Shown one piece after another: positions 36,969 through 49,197 of a stretch of 64,000 nt of DNA (positions are counted from its first letter, which is position 1; each line of letters starts with the position of its first letter). Origin of the DNA: Tetrahymena elliotti 4EA (lineage: Eukaryota > Ciliophora > Oligohymenophorea > Hymenostomatida > Tetrahymenidae); assembly GCA_000231825.2 (NCBI GenBank), contig JH720302.1, forward strand, positions 1,580,467-1,644,466, in the 5' to 3' direction. The notes beneath the pieces are model-generated. The model had not been told where the DNA came from. It did not search any database and saw only the letters and a list, made by a program, of their open reading frames with translations. The position numbers were made by a program, and so were the translations under genes.

Positions 36969-38549
36969 ATGGCTATAAAAAGGACTCTTAGGATTGGACC
37001 ATATGGCTCAAACTAAGGGCTTAAAGAATTTGTTGAAAATAGTACATTTTTGTAGTAAAATACCTTTGATAGATATAGCGAATCGAAAGATAGAGATATG
37101 AAAGCATTGAATCTCTCCTTTGCTATTAAAAAAGATTTAAGTACTCTAAATAAATCCTTCATTATATAATCTTAATCAACTAAAATGCCCTATCTCTCAT
37201 GTACAAAATCAACTAAATACTCTAGCTCATACTAAAATAGGGATTTTGATACAGTTAAGCCTAGAGGGAGAGCTTTGAGGAGTGTTTCTGATACAAGTAA
37301 AATGGAATAAATTCTAAATAATAAAACTTTTTATGATAGATCAAAACCCCAATTTACTCTCAATAATCTTAAGGAAAATGGTTAAACAGTTAAATTATCA
37401 TCAAGAAATGCAAATTAAGCTAGAGAAAATTAAGAAAATAATGGACAGATGACATCAAACAATCACATATAATAATCTCTACTGAACGAATAGAAAGTTA
37501 TATGCATGTAATAATTAATATTACTAAGATATATAAAGTCTTTTGAATAATTTTATATGAAAGCTCAATCCACTCACAATAAAAAACATTTAATGTTTTT
37601 TGTATAAAAATGTAAAGGAATTTGAATAATTTTAGACATGTCTCAAATGATAAGACAGCTCATCAATACGTCAAAAGTCTAAGAAATCCTGATTCAATTA
37701 TGATTAACAAAAAAATTACAAAAACCATTCCACGTCCATTTAGCATTGAACATAAATATGAATCTAACTATTTAATTAAAAATAATAGAGACTTTAAAGT
37801 CCACTATGAAAAAGTAATCTATCTATCTATCTATTTTAATTTTTCTTATTTAATGATATTTAATGGTTTTAAAATTATTCATTTTATAAAATAGCCTCAT
37901 GAAGTAAATAAATAGAATTTTCACCCAGATATTTTCAATAAAATATTCATTATTAAAGTATTTACATTTCGTTACAAAGAAAGTTGGCTAACCTCTCAAT
38001 ATTAGTCAAGTAGATTTTGGAATGCACCTTAGAGAGTACTCTAAAGACAATTAATAGTTTATTAGTAGAGAAAAAAGATGGCATAATTCTCCAGCTAGAA
38101 ATATTTCTTTTAGTAAAAACAAAGTTTAAAACTGGTTTTAACAAATAAATTTTACATTTTTGGCTTATCCAAATTGTTAAATTGAAAATAAAAATATTTT
38201 TTAAAAAAAGACAACCATTCAAGTAAAAGTAAAAACAATTTAAAAAGTGATAACAGCTTGGACAGATCAGGAGTTAAAGAGCAGCAATAACTTTATGAAA
38301 ATTAAAAGTATAATTTTTTAGAAAAATAAAAAGATATTCATTTATTTTAAAAAAAAATTTAGTGTTTCTTACAGTGATTATCCTTCCTATGATGAAAAAA
38401 TTATGAGAAAAAACTACCTACTGATGAGGGAATTGAAGAAAGATAAAAGTTTCAGAAAATAAGGTGACTTAAGTCAATCCAATTTAAAATGGGAATTATC
38501 TTTAAAGTCTTATTAAAAGTATGAAGACCTGTAATAAAATGTCTAATGA
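36969..38549 (+). CDS. Unknown 393-residue protein, six exons including a 9-nt exon
   Basis: Exons 36969-37507, 37618-37813, 37895-37903, 37959-38112, 38211-38307 and 38363-38549 fit together in phase to 393 residues ending at TGA. The third exon encodes only Pro-His-Glu. The protein starts MAIKRTLRIGPYGSNQGLKE and is basic and Ser/Asn/Lys-rich. Conserved-looking segments include TIPRPFSIEHKYESNYLI, TKKVGQPLNISQVDFGMHLR, SREKRWHNSPARNISF and DYPSYDEKIMRKNYLLMREL. No membrane helix or signal peptide is present. I do not recognise the family. Repeats of CTAT occur at the start of the second intron. Confidence 0.7.
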
Positions 38550-39124
38550 AATTAAAAGTAAATATTTATTAGAACAAAAAATATAATAAAACAAGAACAA
38601 CCAATCAAACAAATATACATTTTTGCTAAATTATAAATAATATTGGTATTCAATTTATTATTATAAAAAAATGAAAAAAGTAAAAAAAATAATTAATTGA
38701 GTCTGAATTAAAAATAATCTAACTGATTAAGATCATCTAAAAAATCAACATCATTAGTTAATTAGTTATATAATTTATTATCTAAAATTTTAGTTAAGTT
38801 ATTAAGAAGAGAGTGTTTAATCTGTAAATAAAATATATAAAATCTACATATATAAACTATTTTTATTTCCTTTTTGTATATGTAATCAATCATCCATCCA
38901 ATCTATTCTTTTATCAATCAATCAAATAATAATTAAATGATTAATAAAAAAAGAGACTTAATCACTAACTAAATCTACATATATTAACCATCTTATTTTC
39001 TCTTCATATCTTTAATCATCCATCCTAGAATGTTATTATATATCCTGTTGAAAAACTCCTTTGGTAATTAAATTAATTAAGACCCTATTGCAAATATTAT
39101 GACTTAATTCAAAGCAGATATATA

Positions 39125-39290
39125 AAATATTAATAGAAATAGGTTATTAGTTATGAAAACGGAATGTTTTGAAATTTAAGAATAATGGGTATTCTTATAC
39201 TTTTCAAAGTTTGCTTAAGCTTATTTGAGATTAATGTTAAGAAAATAAACCAAAAAAATTAATAGAAGAAGATTCTTATTATAATCTTTA
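39125..39290 (+). pseudogene. Decayed copy of the 5' end of the SAS-6-like gene
   Basis: This stretch resembles the start of the gene at 39626, including about 20 bases upstream of its ATG (AATAGAAA...GTTATTAG). Shared blocks are TTTGAAATTTAAGA, TTCTTATACTTTTCAAAG versus TTCTAATATTTTTCAAAG, GCTTAAG...GAGATTAATG versus ACTTAAG...GAGGTTAATG, and AATAGAAGAAGATT versus AATAGGTGAAGAAAAGATT. The copy lacks about 25 bases in the middle and nothing of the gene's body follows. It is a partial tandem duplication that has drifted. Confidence 0.65.
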
Positions 39291-39625
39291 AGTTAAAAGA
39301 GATATTAGAAATGAATTTTAATAAAGAATAAAGTTTTAAAGTTTCTTTAAAAAATAATTTAAAAGAAATCTATCATTTAATTTTAATTAAAAATATTCAT
39401 ATTCTATTTTCTATTGCTTACTTACTTTAAATTACTTTCTTTTTTAACTTAATGAGATATGAGTTTTGTGAAATTTACTCTTTTTAATTCAATTGTTTGG
39501 TAATTAAACAATTCATTAAAATTAGATAGACTCTGCTCAAAATTTTATAGTAATTTAATTTAGATTAATTGAATTTTGATAGATTAGTAAAAAAGAAAAT
39601 TGTAAATAGAAAATAAGTTATTAGG

Positions 39626-40327
39626 ATGGATTTATTTGAAATTTAAGATTATATGGACCCAAATTTAACAGAAAACGGAACATTCTAATATTTTTCAAAG
39701 CATACTTAAGTTGAGTTGAGGTTAATGCAGGAAGATATGTCAGAAAAAATAATAGGTGAAGAAAAGATTAATATTAGAGTATTTGGATAATCCACTGACA
39801 AAAAGAATTTGAATTGGTTTAAAATTGAATTAACAAGTGATGTTGATGTCTTTTTCACATATGTAAAGCAGTTTGATTATAACTCCTTTTAGTAATTCAA
39901 ATTTGAAGAGCAAATCTAAGTTGAATTTGAGCAATTCCCTAATAATTTGCTAAACATCATTAATTCATCAGTAAACTAACCTAATGAAAAAATTGTATTC
40001 TTAATGGAAATTGGAAAACCTGTTGGCAATTTAGTTTTCTTATAAGATTTAGGGCATAAAAACATGCTACTCCTCAGTATGCAAATGGATTTAGCTACTT
40101 AGGAATAAGTAAAACAAAATATAATGTATAGATATTCAAGAATGAATAAAAAACTCATTGATCGTAGCAATAAACTTGAATAAATAAATGACTACATTAA
40201 AATAAAAAATCCTGACCTATTAAATATTTTATAAAAAAATCTTAGCATTACTATGCCAAATATTACATAAAACTAAAATACTAGCAAAATTTAACAATAA
40301 GTAATTAAAAGAACTCCTTTCCATTGA
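39626..40327 (+). CDS. SAS-6-like protein (SAS-6 N-terminal head domain only)
   Basis: Intronless, 233 residues. The middle matches the pattern of the SAS-6 N-terminal head domain: IELTSDVDVFFTYVKQFDY, then QIQVEFEQFPNNLLNIIN, then KIVFLMEIGKPVGNLVFLQD and KNMLLLSMQMDLA. SAS-6 proteins form the nine-fold cartwheel of centrioles and basal bodies. Short relatives lacking the long coiled coil (SAS6-like) are known at apical structures and basal bodies of protists. This one has only a short helical tail (SRMNKKLIDRSNKLEQINDY), so it belongs with the short form. That assignment rests on remembered family pattern, not a search. The N-terminus MDLFEIQDYMDPNL is repeated in degenerate form about 470 bases upstream. 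Confidence 0.7.
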
Positions 40328-41299
40328 ATTAATACGTTATTTATATATTTTTGTATTTGTTTATTCATTCACTTATTTGGGATTTAATCTATTTCTTAAT
40401 TTTGAATGTTAATTTCTTTTTTAAATTTAATTAATCCTTCCATCCATTCAGTTAAATAATCAAATACAAACAGAATTTTTATTTTTTTTTTTTCATTATT
40501 AATTAAAGAATATCTATTTTTTTAAAGCAAGATTTTACTGATTTATATTTAAAATTCTGAAAGAGAATAGTGCTAAATTTATTTTTTGTTTATATTTACA
40601 TGAAAAAAGTATACACATTTATTCAGATAGGTCTTTAAATGAAAAATATTTTAATATTATTATTTGCTAAATTTTTAATATTTATAAAAAACAGTATGTT
40701 AATCTAATTAATAAAAATAATAATTTTTGAATTAAAATAATTGTAGAACAAGCAAATCTAACTTATATTTTTGTTGAAATGCTTTTTTTGGCTGAAATTT
40801 AAAAGTAAAATAAAAGAAAAAAATTTTGAATTAAATATTAACTTATTTAAATTTTAAGTCTAAAATAATGTAAGAGAAATGTTTGACATAAAATATCTGT
40901 GTTTTAAATATTATTGAGTATAGATAGTGTTATTAAATTTTAGAAGGTTTTATTTAGAAATATTTCATTATCCTACTTACTAGAAATTCAATAAAAAAAA
41001 GTAGCTCAAATATCATTTAATTTATTGTTTTATATGAAATATTAATAATATTTCAGTTTTAAAATTATTTGGGAATGTCGTATTTTTATGTTTATTTATT
41101 TTATAATTATTTTTAACAAAAAGTAAAAAAAAATAATTGTTTTTATTTTAGTTTATGGATAGAAAAGAGTTAATAAATTAATGGAATTTCTTAAGATGGT
41201 GGAATAATATTATTTTAAAATCTTGTACAATTCAAATATGTAAAATAAAAGGACTTAATTATAAAAATATTTTTGATATATAAAGATTTATTTTGTTGC
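40328..41299. other. AT-rich spacer between convergent genes
   Basis: Holds the 3' regions of the SAS-6-like gene (+) and malate synthase (-). Nothing else was recognised. Confidence 0.55.
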
Positions 41300-43462
41300 T
41301 CAAAGCTTAGGGGTAACATGAGAAACATTTAAGTAATTTAAAATAGGATAAGCTTCAGAAGTTAAGAAGTCATAGAAAGTATCATCAAGAACAACCTTGT
41401 CAATAACATCTACAGCTCTTTGTAAGGCAACAGAGTTGGTTAAAGTGGTTCTTAATTTGGTTAATTCATCATCTCTAATGGATCTGTTTAATTTATAAAT
41501 AAAATTTAATTTAATTCTTTATAAGATGTTATTTTTACCTGTAAAGAGCTTCATTTATTAAGACTCCAGAGTCAGTTCTGCATCTATATCTAATCCATTA
41601 CCAGAGTTAGGAACGAGAAATTTCAGCAGTAGCAGCATCTTCCATCAAATTATGGAGACCAACTGCACCAGTACCAGTAATCCAGTAATAAGTATATTGA
41701 ATGGCTACATTAATATTTTATCTAACGCCGTTTTCAGTAATGGGCTCTATTATTTATTTAAAAAAATAAATTAATTTTTGTTTTCTATTTTGCTAAATTA
41801 TTTTGAAATATTTTTCTAAATACTTTTTTATTTTTTTTGCTTTTTTTTTTATAATAAAAATTTCCATAATTATTAATACATTTTATTTTTTTTATAAATT
41901 TTAAATTAAAATTATTACTTTCAACAGTCAAGTTAGTGATATCTTCAGCAGTTACTGTAACATCTTAACGTAAGACTTACTTTTGGTTGGGCTTTCCTTA
42001 TAAGTATTTTTCAAAAATGTCTCTAGCATGCTTAACCATACCAGGATGGGCAACCCAAGAACCATCGAAACCATCATTAGCTTCTCTAGTCTTGTCTTCA
42101 GTGATCTTGTTAAAAGCGAATTCATTTTAAGCTTTGTCCTTAGCAGGGATAAAGGCACTCATACCACCAATAGCATGAGCACCTCTCTTGTGACAGACTT
42201 AGATGAGTCTGTTTGTGTAGGCTCTCATGAAAGGTACAGTCATAGTGACTTGAGATCTATCAGGGAGGATAGCAGCTTTATTGTTCTTTAACATCTTAAT
42301 AGCAGAGAAGATGTAATCCCATCTACCAGCATTTAATCCAACAATATGATCTCTCAATTCATAAAGGAATTCTTCCATTTCAAGACCACCACCCAAAGTT
42401 TCAATCAAGACTGTGCATCTGATAGTACCAATAGGTAAGTTGAAGAGCTATTGAGCCTATTTAATAATAAATTTCAAATTAGATTTATTTAATTAATTTT
42501 TTATTTCAATAAATTTTTTTTCTATCAAAAATTTACTCAAAAAGAACAACTTTCAAAAATTTTTGATTAAAATTAGAAATTTATTAATTTGATTTGATAG
42601 ATTGTTGCTTTAAAAAACGATATCTTAATTTTATTTAGTAGAAGAAGCATTTTAATTTAATTGCTTAATTAATTAATTAATTCCAAATTGTTTTCATTAA
42701 TTCTTATCAGTAAATCAAGTATTTTTACCAGATTTATTAAAATTTATAAGTTTTTTAAAATTTGTATTTAAGTTTTACCTTAACGAAGACATCATTCCAA
42801 AGTCTGCATTCTCTGTAGGCTTCAATCTTAGGTAAGTAATAGTAGATACCACCACATCCATTAGCTAGTCTAATTCTAACATTGTGGAAGAAGTAAACAG
42901 CAAAATCGAATAAAGAAGCAGAGCATGGTTCACCATCAATAGCTAAATGGGTTTCTTCTAAATGCCAGCCTCTAGGTCTAACAAAAAGTACTGTGTAGGA
43001 GTTAGGATCTAACTTGTATTCTTTGTTCTTTTCACTATATTGAAGAGCTTTCTTGTTGGCTTACAAGAGGGTCTTTTGTCCACTGACTTAATTTACCCAT
43101 GTAGGAGCAAGAGCATCTTCGAAATCAGCCATGAAAACATCAGCACCTGAGTTCAGAGCATTGATGGTTAGCTTATTACTGGGTGGGCCAGTAAGTTCAA
43201 TCCATCTTCTTTCAACGTCTTTGGGAGGAGGAGCAACCTTCCATTCACCTTCACGAATGTGCTTGGTCTCAGGAGGATAGGTGAGGGGCATACCTCTATC
43301 AACAAGTTAAGCTCTTTCCTTTCTGGCTCTAAGGAGGGCCTTTCTAGTGGGATTGAATTATCTATGTAAAGTGGCAACGAATTCCAAACATTCGGGAGTC
43401 AAAATTTCACGAGTGAATTAGTTTTCTTCTAAGATGGTGATACCTTTCAAGCTAGTTGTCAT
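41300..43462 (-). CDS. Malate synthase (glyoxylate cycle)
   Basis: Condenses glyoxylate with acetyl-CoA to malate. Four exons (42779-43462, 41919-42456, 41539-41746, 41300-41483), joined in phase, give 537 residues, the normal length of malate synthase A. Family segments: [26 protein letters not shown] with the catalytic Arg; [69 protein letters not shown]; and SQLWQWIRYR. The C-terminus is THVTPKL as far as its last three residues, PKL, which fit a variant PTS1 signal, so a peroxisomal location is likely. With isocitrate lyase it lets cells build sugar from acetate or fatty acids; no isocitrate lyase lies in the window. Intron 1 (322 nt) is the longest. Confidence 0.97.
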
Positions 43463-43773
43463 ATTTTCTAATTTGTTTTAACTACTTTTAAATTGATTTT
43501 GTCAAATATAAATAGAGTTTTTTTTTTTTCTACTTTTAAAATTTTATATTAGATAATGAATTATAAATAAGAAAGATTCATGCTATTTAAAGTATGAAGT
43601 AGAAATGCATACTATGAATGTTGATTGATTGATTCCTTTTTTAGGTATAATGAAAATTCTTGTAAATATACAACAATCACAATGTATCTATCCGAAATGC
43701 AGCAATATCTTACGTATTTTCTGTTGATTTTATAATACGTAATTACTATGTAAATAAAATGAGTAATAAATTA

Positions 43774-44187
43774 TCAAAATGCGTCATATGTTTGCCCAGC
43801 ATTCATAACTAATTAATTAATAAATTTTACTTTTTTTTAACATCCCCCAATTTAAGGCTCATCTGCTATCATCCCTTCAAATGGTTTCTAAATATTTTAT
43901 TTTAAACCTTATTTCTCTTCAGATGCACTCCCTATACACCCTCCATAACATCTCTTAAACTCACTTAAACTCTTTCTTTTGGAATTTTAAATAAAAAGAA
44001 ATAATAACAAGGCTATCCAAAGCAATTAATGATTATCAAAAATATACCATCATATACCTAGTAACTATTTATAAATCTCTTTTTTACTTAAGAGTAAGTT
44101 GTCTTTTTCATTTACAAATCTAATAATACAATCACCGTATTTTTCATTTATTTAAATCCTCAACATATTCATAAAATATTTTTTCAT
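43774..44187 (-). CDS. Small unknown protein, two exons
   Basis: Exons 44088-44187 and 43774-44012 join in phase (75-nt intron) to 112 residues ending at TGA. The second exon is distinctly coding: NSKRKSLSEFKRCYGGCIGS, EKQGLKQNIQKPFEGMIADE, PQIGGCQKKVKF, NAGQTYDAF. Four Cys residues occur in this exon, two in CYGGC. A leucine-rich stretch (NLLLTLLLFLFIQ) spans the splice and could be a short membrane segment. The start is uncertain, because other frames are open just upstream, including one beginning MSQTQKPKFF at about 44255 that stops at 44188. No family is recognised. Confidence 0.55.
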
Positions 44188-44877
44188 TTTTTTTCTTTAA
44201 AATGGTTTTAGTTAGTAAAAAATTTAGGTTTTTGGGTTTGGGACATTGAGGATATGAAGTAATAGTAATTAATTTTAAAATGATATATTTTAGAAATTAT
44301 TTGAATATTAGATTTTGATTATTAATATGAAATTATAATATTTTGTAAGATATAAATAGTACACAAAAAAAAAAGCAATCAAAAAATTATTTTAAAAACT
44401 GAACAGATTTAGCTTTGAAGATTTCAAATAAATAAGAATTTTTTCACTAAAACATTTTTTTATGAATACCTAAAATTTAAATTTAAATATTTTTCATACT
44501 GTCATTCAGTTCAACCAAAACTTATTCTTAATTAAATCCTTAAAATAGAAACAATTAAGTTAACCGTGTATATGTATGTATCATTCATGTAAACATTTAA
44601 TATATAAGCTCCATCTATTCTTTTCAAGAATAAAAAAAAGTTCTAAATTTAGTTTAAAATATGTGAGCATTCTTTTATCAATTTAAATTATTTATATTTT
44701 TATTTATTAATAGTTATGATCTTTTTATTAATTATTTTTTTGATTTATTTTATTTATTTATTTATATTAATTTATTTGAATTCTTTTATTTATTTTTATT
44801 AATTTTTCTTTTTCATTTATATTTTCTTTAATTTTAATAATATCTAGTATTTAAAAATAATATAATAGCTTAAATAT

Positions 44878-45396
44878 TCAAAAATTTCTAATAGCAATAT
44901 GATATCTCAAGTTTTCTGTAAATGTTTTATTTGGAAAAAAAATTATTTATTGATTGAGGAAAAGACTTTTATTTTGATATTCCTTTTCGCTGACTTTTCG
45001 AAAGGAGTCAATCTATTAAATGGTAAAATACTAATGCTATTTTTTATCTTTAAAATCTTAAGGGGTATGAGTAATAAGAGGGAACATAAGATGAGCTGCA
45101 ATCACACATTTAATCTATTCTTTCGAATAAACTTCTTGCTCATTATATTTTATGTTATCTTATTGTTGGATTTAAAAACTTAAAGCATGAGGTATTTTCC
45201 ATGAGTAGATACTCAGATTATCTTTTTTTATATTTTTTATAAATTAATTAATTTTCTTCTTTTTAATATTTTTTTCCTCTCTTTCTTCTTTGAAATTTTG
45301 ATAGTCTAAATTTGAATAAAAAAATTAAATCACAGTTTTATTTTAAACAATATATTTCGTACAATCTAAATTTTGAAATACTTTCATAATTTTCAT
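44878..45396 (-). CDS. Unknown 172-residue protein
   Basis: An uninterrupted minus-strand frame starts MKIMKVFQNLDCTKYI and ends at TGA 44878-44880. It passes through a Lys/Glu-rich helix (KEEREEKNIKKKKINQ) and then well-mixed sequence: NLSIYSWKIPHALSFQI, NEQEVYSKEQIKCVIAAHL, MFPLITHTPQDFKDKKQ, IQQIDSFRKVSEKEYQN and TENLRYHIAIRNF. The plus strand has a hydrophobic open frame over the same bases, but the minus reading is the more protein-like. Upstream exons may exist. The family is unknown. Confidence 0.5.
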
Positions 45397-45941
45397 ATTA
45401 TCATCTGACAACTGTTTCTCATTTTTTCATTACAAATAAGATAGATATTAAGATCGAAATTAATAAAGCATCTTAAATAAATAATGAAGAAGTATTTATC
45501 TATGAAAATAAATATTATTGTAATAAGTAAAAAATAATTTTTCAAAAAAAATATACAATCATAATAAAACATTTTTAATTGTAATAATCAAATTATTTAT
45601 TAAAATAAAAATAGGATTGAACTACAAAATAATCTAATTTCTTATTTTTGTCTTCACCATTATTTAATATTTACTAAAGGAAAATAATTTTTTTAAAGAA
45701 TTAGAAAAGGAATTATTTAAAAAAATAAAATAAAAAACTGATAGTAATTTTCAAATTAAAAACTGAAAGTATTTTGTAAATTAACGCGCAAAAAGGATTT
45801 GTGAAAAGATTATAATTTTCATTAGAAAGAATACTTTGAAGAACGAATTTATAAAATATTTAACATTTATCAATTGTTTTTATATAGTGCTTATTTGCTA
45901 CATTAAAGGTTATAAAGCTTGTGATTGTTTTAGTTTGTAAA

Positions 45942-47910
45942 TCAGGAAAAAATGTTCATACAAGCTTCATCAAGCTTTTGTTCCATTAGATTAAATGGTG
46001 TTTAGAAAACTTCTCTCTTGTACTAGTCGAAGTTAAATTCAAAGTTTACTTTTTAGAATGAATCTATCTTAACTATGTCAGATATTAGAATAATCTAATG
46101 GAAGAGGTTTCTTTGTTCTACTGTATCTTGTTATTCTTTCAATTCTCTAAGGGATATAGAATAGTTAATCAAGCATTCCTTGTATTATAATTCAAACTGG
46201 TTGTTGCAATCTTCTGATTCCAAGTGAGATACGAGCCTAGGATCATTCATACGTAGTTTTTTAATACTATCTTTGCATTCTTACAATATTTAAGGATATT
46301 CTAATCTAATTTTTTGTAAATCTTCCTCAGACATATAAAGGAGATCTTAATACTGTTAAGATTTTATGAATTCATCAAAAAAGGCCATTCCAAAAATGTT
46401 ATCATGACTTATTAGAGTCTATATATATTCTTTAATGAGCTTAATTAGCTTTTTGCAAGTTAAAAAAGCAGGGATTTAATAGTTAATTTTAAATCCTTTT
46501 AGGTTTCTGATAGAGTTGAGCATCTAAATTAGAATGCAGTTAGTCTTGATTTTGTAAAATAAAAAAATAAACATTTATTGAAATTAATTCATATGATTTT
46601 ACATTTCTTTTGTGGAAATACTTTTTCAATCCAGTTTCAAATTCTTGCTTTTTTTACTACATTAACTTCATTTATTTTTCTTCTTCGAACTTTTATTGAA
46701 GAGTCATTTAGTTTTTTTTCTCTTCTTCTTCTTTTTTTTATTTTTCAATTTTTAATTTCTCTTCTTAATCTTCGAAATCATCAAAAACTTGTAACTAAAT
46801 ATCATTTATGTTTTTTGGCAAAGAATCTTCGAATTTTTAAAAAATCTATTAATTGAGGTTTTCACTATTCTTTTAGTAAAATTCTTCATTAATACCCCTA
46901 TTAAAATTTTTATCTGTCTAAAATCTAGCATAATCCAAGATTTCTGGAGGGTATCTAGACTACTCTTGAATAGCAGGGTGCTGATAGATTTTTAACCAAG
47001 ATATTCTCTAATGCTTATCAAAAGCAGTCATTTATTTAACAAGATCTTTAGTATTTTCATTAATAGTAATCCCTTTTAAATTGAAATTGATATTTTAGGC
47101 CTTTATTTCTTAAAATAGTGAATGAGGATTTTAGCTTTTAGAAATAAAAGGATATTCTCCATACATCATATAATAAAAAACTACACCTAAGCTATTTATT
47201 TTATGCAAACAAATTAATAATTTTAAAAGTCTAACAATAATTATTCATTTACCTGAACATATCAGCTTCAAAACTGTATTCTTCTTTGTAAAATACTTCT
47301 GGAGCCATAGTAATATTTGATCCTAAGCTTGTATTAGCTATATTATTTGCATTCAATTATTTTGCAAAACCAAAATCTCCTAATTTAGCCTATCCCTTGC
47401 TAAAAAGTATATTATTCGGCTTAACACTATTATTTATAAAAATTAATTAAAATTTATTTTGTATTTAAATATTATTTATTACTCTCTATGCATACAGTTA
47501 TTTTGGTGCAAATCTTTAAAAGCTTAAAGCAATTATTTCAAGTATGCTATAGCTTATGATTCAGATAAAGGTCCAAAAATCTTGATAAGTTATTCTAAAT
47601 CACCTCCTTCACAGTATTCTAAAACAAGAAAGTTAGTTTTATATTACTAATCAGTGAAAGATTCTATAGCCTATACTGTATGCTTACTTTTAATTAACTT
47701 TTATATACTTATTTCTTAATTCATCAATTCCTTCACCTTTGGGTTTATCAATGGCTAATTAAATATTTATTTAATTGCTACTTCTTACTAATTATTCAAT
47801 TGTGTTGCTAAATAAACAGCACCAAATTAGCCTTTTCCTAATAACTTTTGGATTTAGTAACTGTTTAAATTGCTCTTAATTATTGAGCGGTCAAATAATA
47901 TCATATCCAT
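45942..47910 (-). CDS. Ser/Thr protein kinase with C-terminal coiled-coil extension
   Basis: Active-looking eukaryotic protein kinase, 597 residues, four exons: 47483-47910, 47253-47426, 46603-47191, 45942-46544. Motifs in order: the Gly-rich loop GKGQFGAVYLA; VAIK with the catalytic Lys; the hinge LVLEYCEGGDLEQL; HRDVKPNN, whose Asp codon is split by the first intron; DFGFAKQL; MAPEVFYKEEYSFEADMFSLGV; and the closing HQRISW. The kinase domain sits at the extreme N-terminus (about 15-265). After it come a Glu/Lys-rich coiled coil (about 330-400) and a helical C-terminal region of 200 residues with no domain I recognise. The layout resembles ciliate ULK/NEK-like kinases, but the subfamily is not certain. 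It is divergent from the kinase-MORN gene. Confidence 0.9.
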
Positions 47911-49197
47911 TTTCTCAAAGGAAGTTTTTACAGATTAATTTGTTTTTTGTTAATATTCTAATTGATTTTAATCTATATTTTGACTCTTTATTAATCTTTA
48001 AGTAAATATTAATCCTTTCTCTCAATAAAAAAACATAAAATAAATAAACTCTAATGCTACTTGTTAAAGATTGATTCAATTAGAGCTATCTTTAATAAAA
48101 GCCTTTATATATAGATTGCGTTGATAAAATTCTTTTTTTTTATCATTTTTACGTATTTACAAAAAAATATATTTCATTATAAACAAACCAAAAATAAACG
48201 AAATTACAATTTGAAAATATAATTTATTTGTCTTCATTTATATTTATTTCTCTTGTTTAGATATTTTAAAAATACTCTATAGCTCTAAATAAATAACACT
48301 TCTTGAATCAATAGATAATTATCAAAGGGAAATTTCTGAGGCGTACTATTTTGTTTTTGAAAAACTTTTAAAATTATTAATTAAGGACTACCTTAAAAAA
48401 TTAGATAAGAAGAAACATTTAATTGATCCATATAATTAAAATAAAAATATGATTTTTATTGTACAGTATGAATAATTAACTTTTTACATAGGCAATAAAA
48501 TACAAAACTAAATAAAGATATATTTTGATTTATAATAATTTAACAAGACCATTTATAAGGTTTCTTTTATTTTTATTTTCAATTTTATCATTATTTTGAT
48601 TTTTTTACTATGAAAATATAAATGTAATGAAAAGATTTCTCTTAACAGAAAGACTAAAATATTAATTTTTAATTATTAATATATCAAAGCACTTGTTTTG
48701 TTAAATCAACAAAATAAGATTTTGTTTTCTTGTTAGATATTAGTTTTCAATACATAATTTTCAATAGATTTCATAAAAAAAAGCAAAATAAGCCATGATA
48801 ACTTATTAATTAGCATCAAATATGCCTTTACAATCTTCTAAAATGAATAAAAAATGATGATTTTTTCCAAATAAAACATTATTCATTCAAAAAATCATTT
48901 TTTTTTCTCATTTATTTGGTTTTAATTAAAATTTATGTTATTTTAATTTAAGTTTCCTCCTATTTTTGTAATATTTTTATAGTCAAAAATGATCATTTAA
49001 ATACAAAAAAATGTTTTAGAATTTAAAAAAAATTTTGAAAAATAACTCAGCATTGGTTTTCTTTAGAACTTCTACTTTTTGATTCTAAAACAAAGTTTTT
49101 TGTAATTAAATAGATAAATTATTTAGAATATTTGATATTGATAAGTTAATTGTTTTAGTATTTATTATCTTTTAGATAGTAATATACATTTAAAGAA
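47911..49197. other. Shared upstream region of two divergent kinase genes
   Basis: About 1.3 kb of AT-rich DNA between start codons facing away from each other. Both promoters must lie here. No motif could be assigned. Confidence 0.5.

Noticed and set aside
44899..45183. 94-codon plus-strand hydrophobic ORF
   Set aside because: The minus strand over the same bases gives a longer, better-mixed frame ending at TGA. The plus frame has the hydrophobic look of an antisense shadow.
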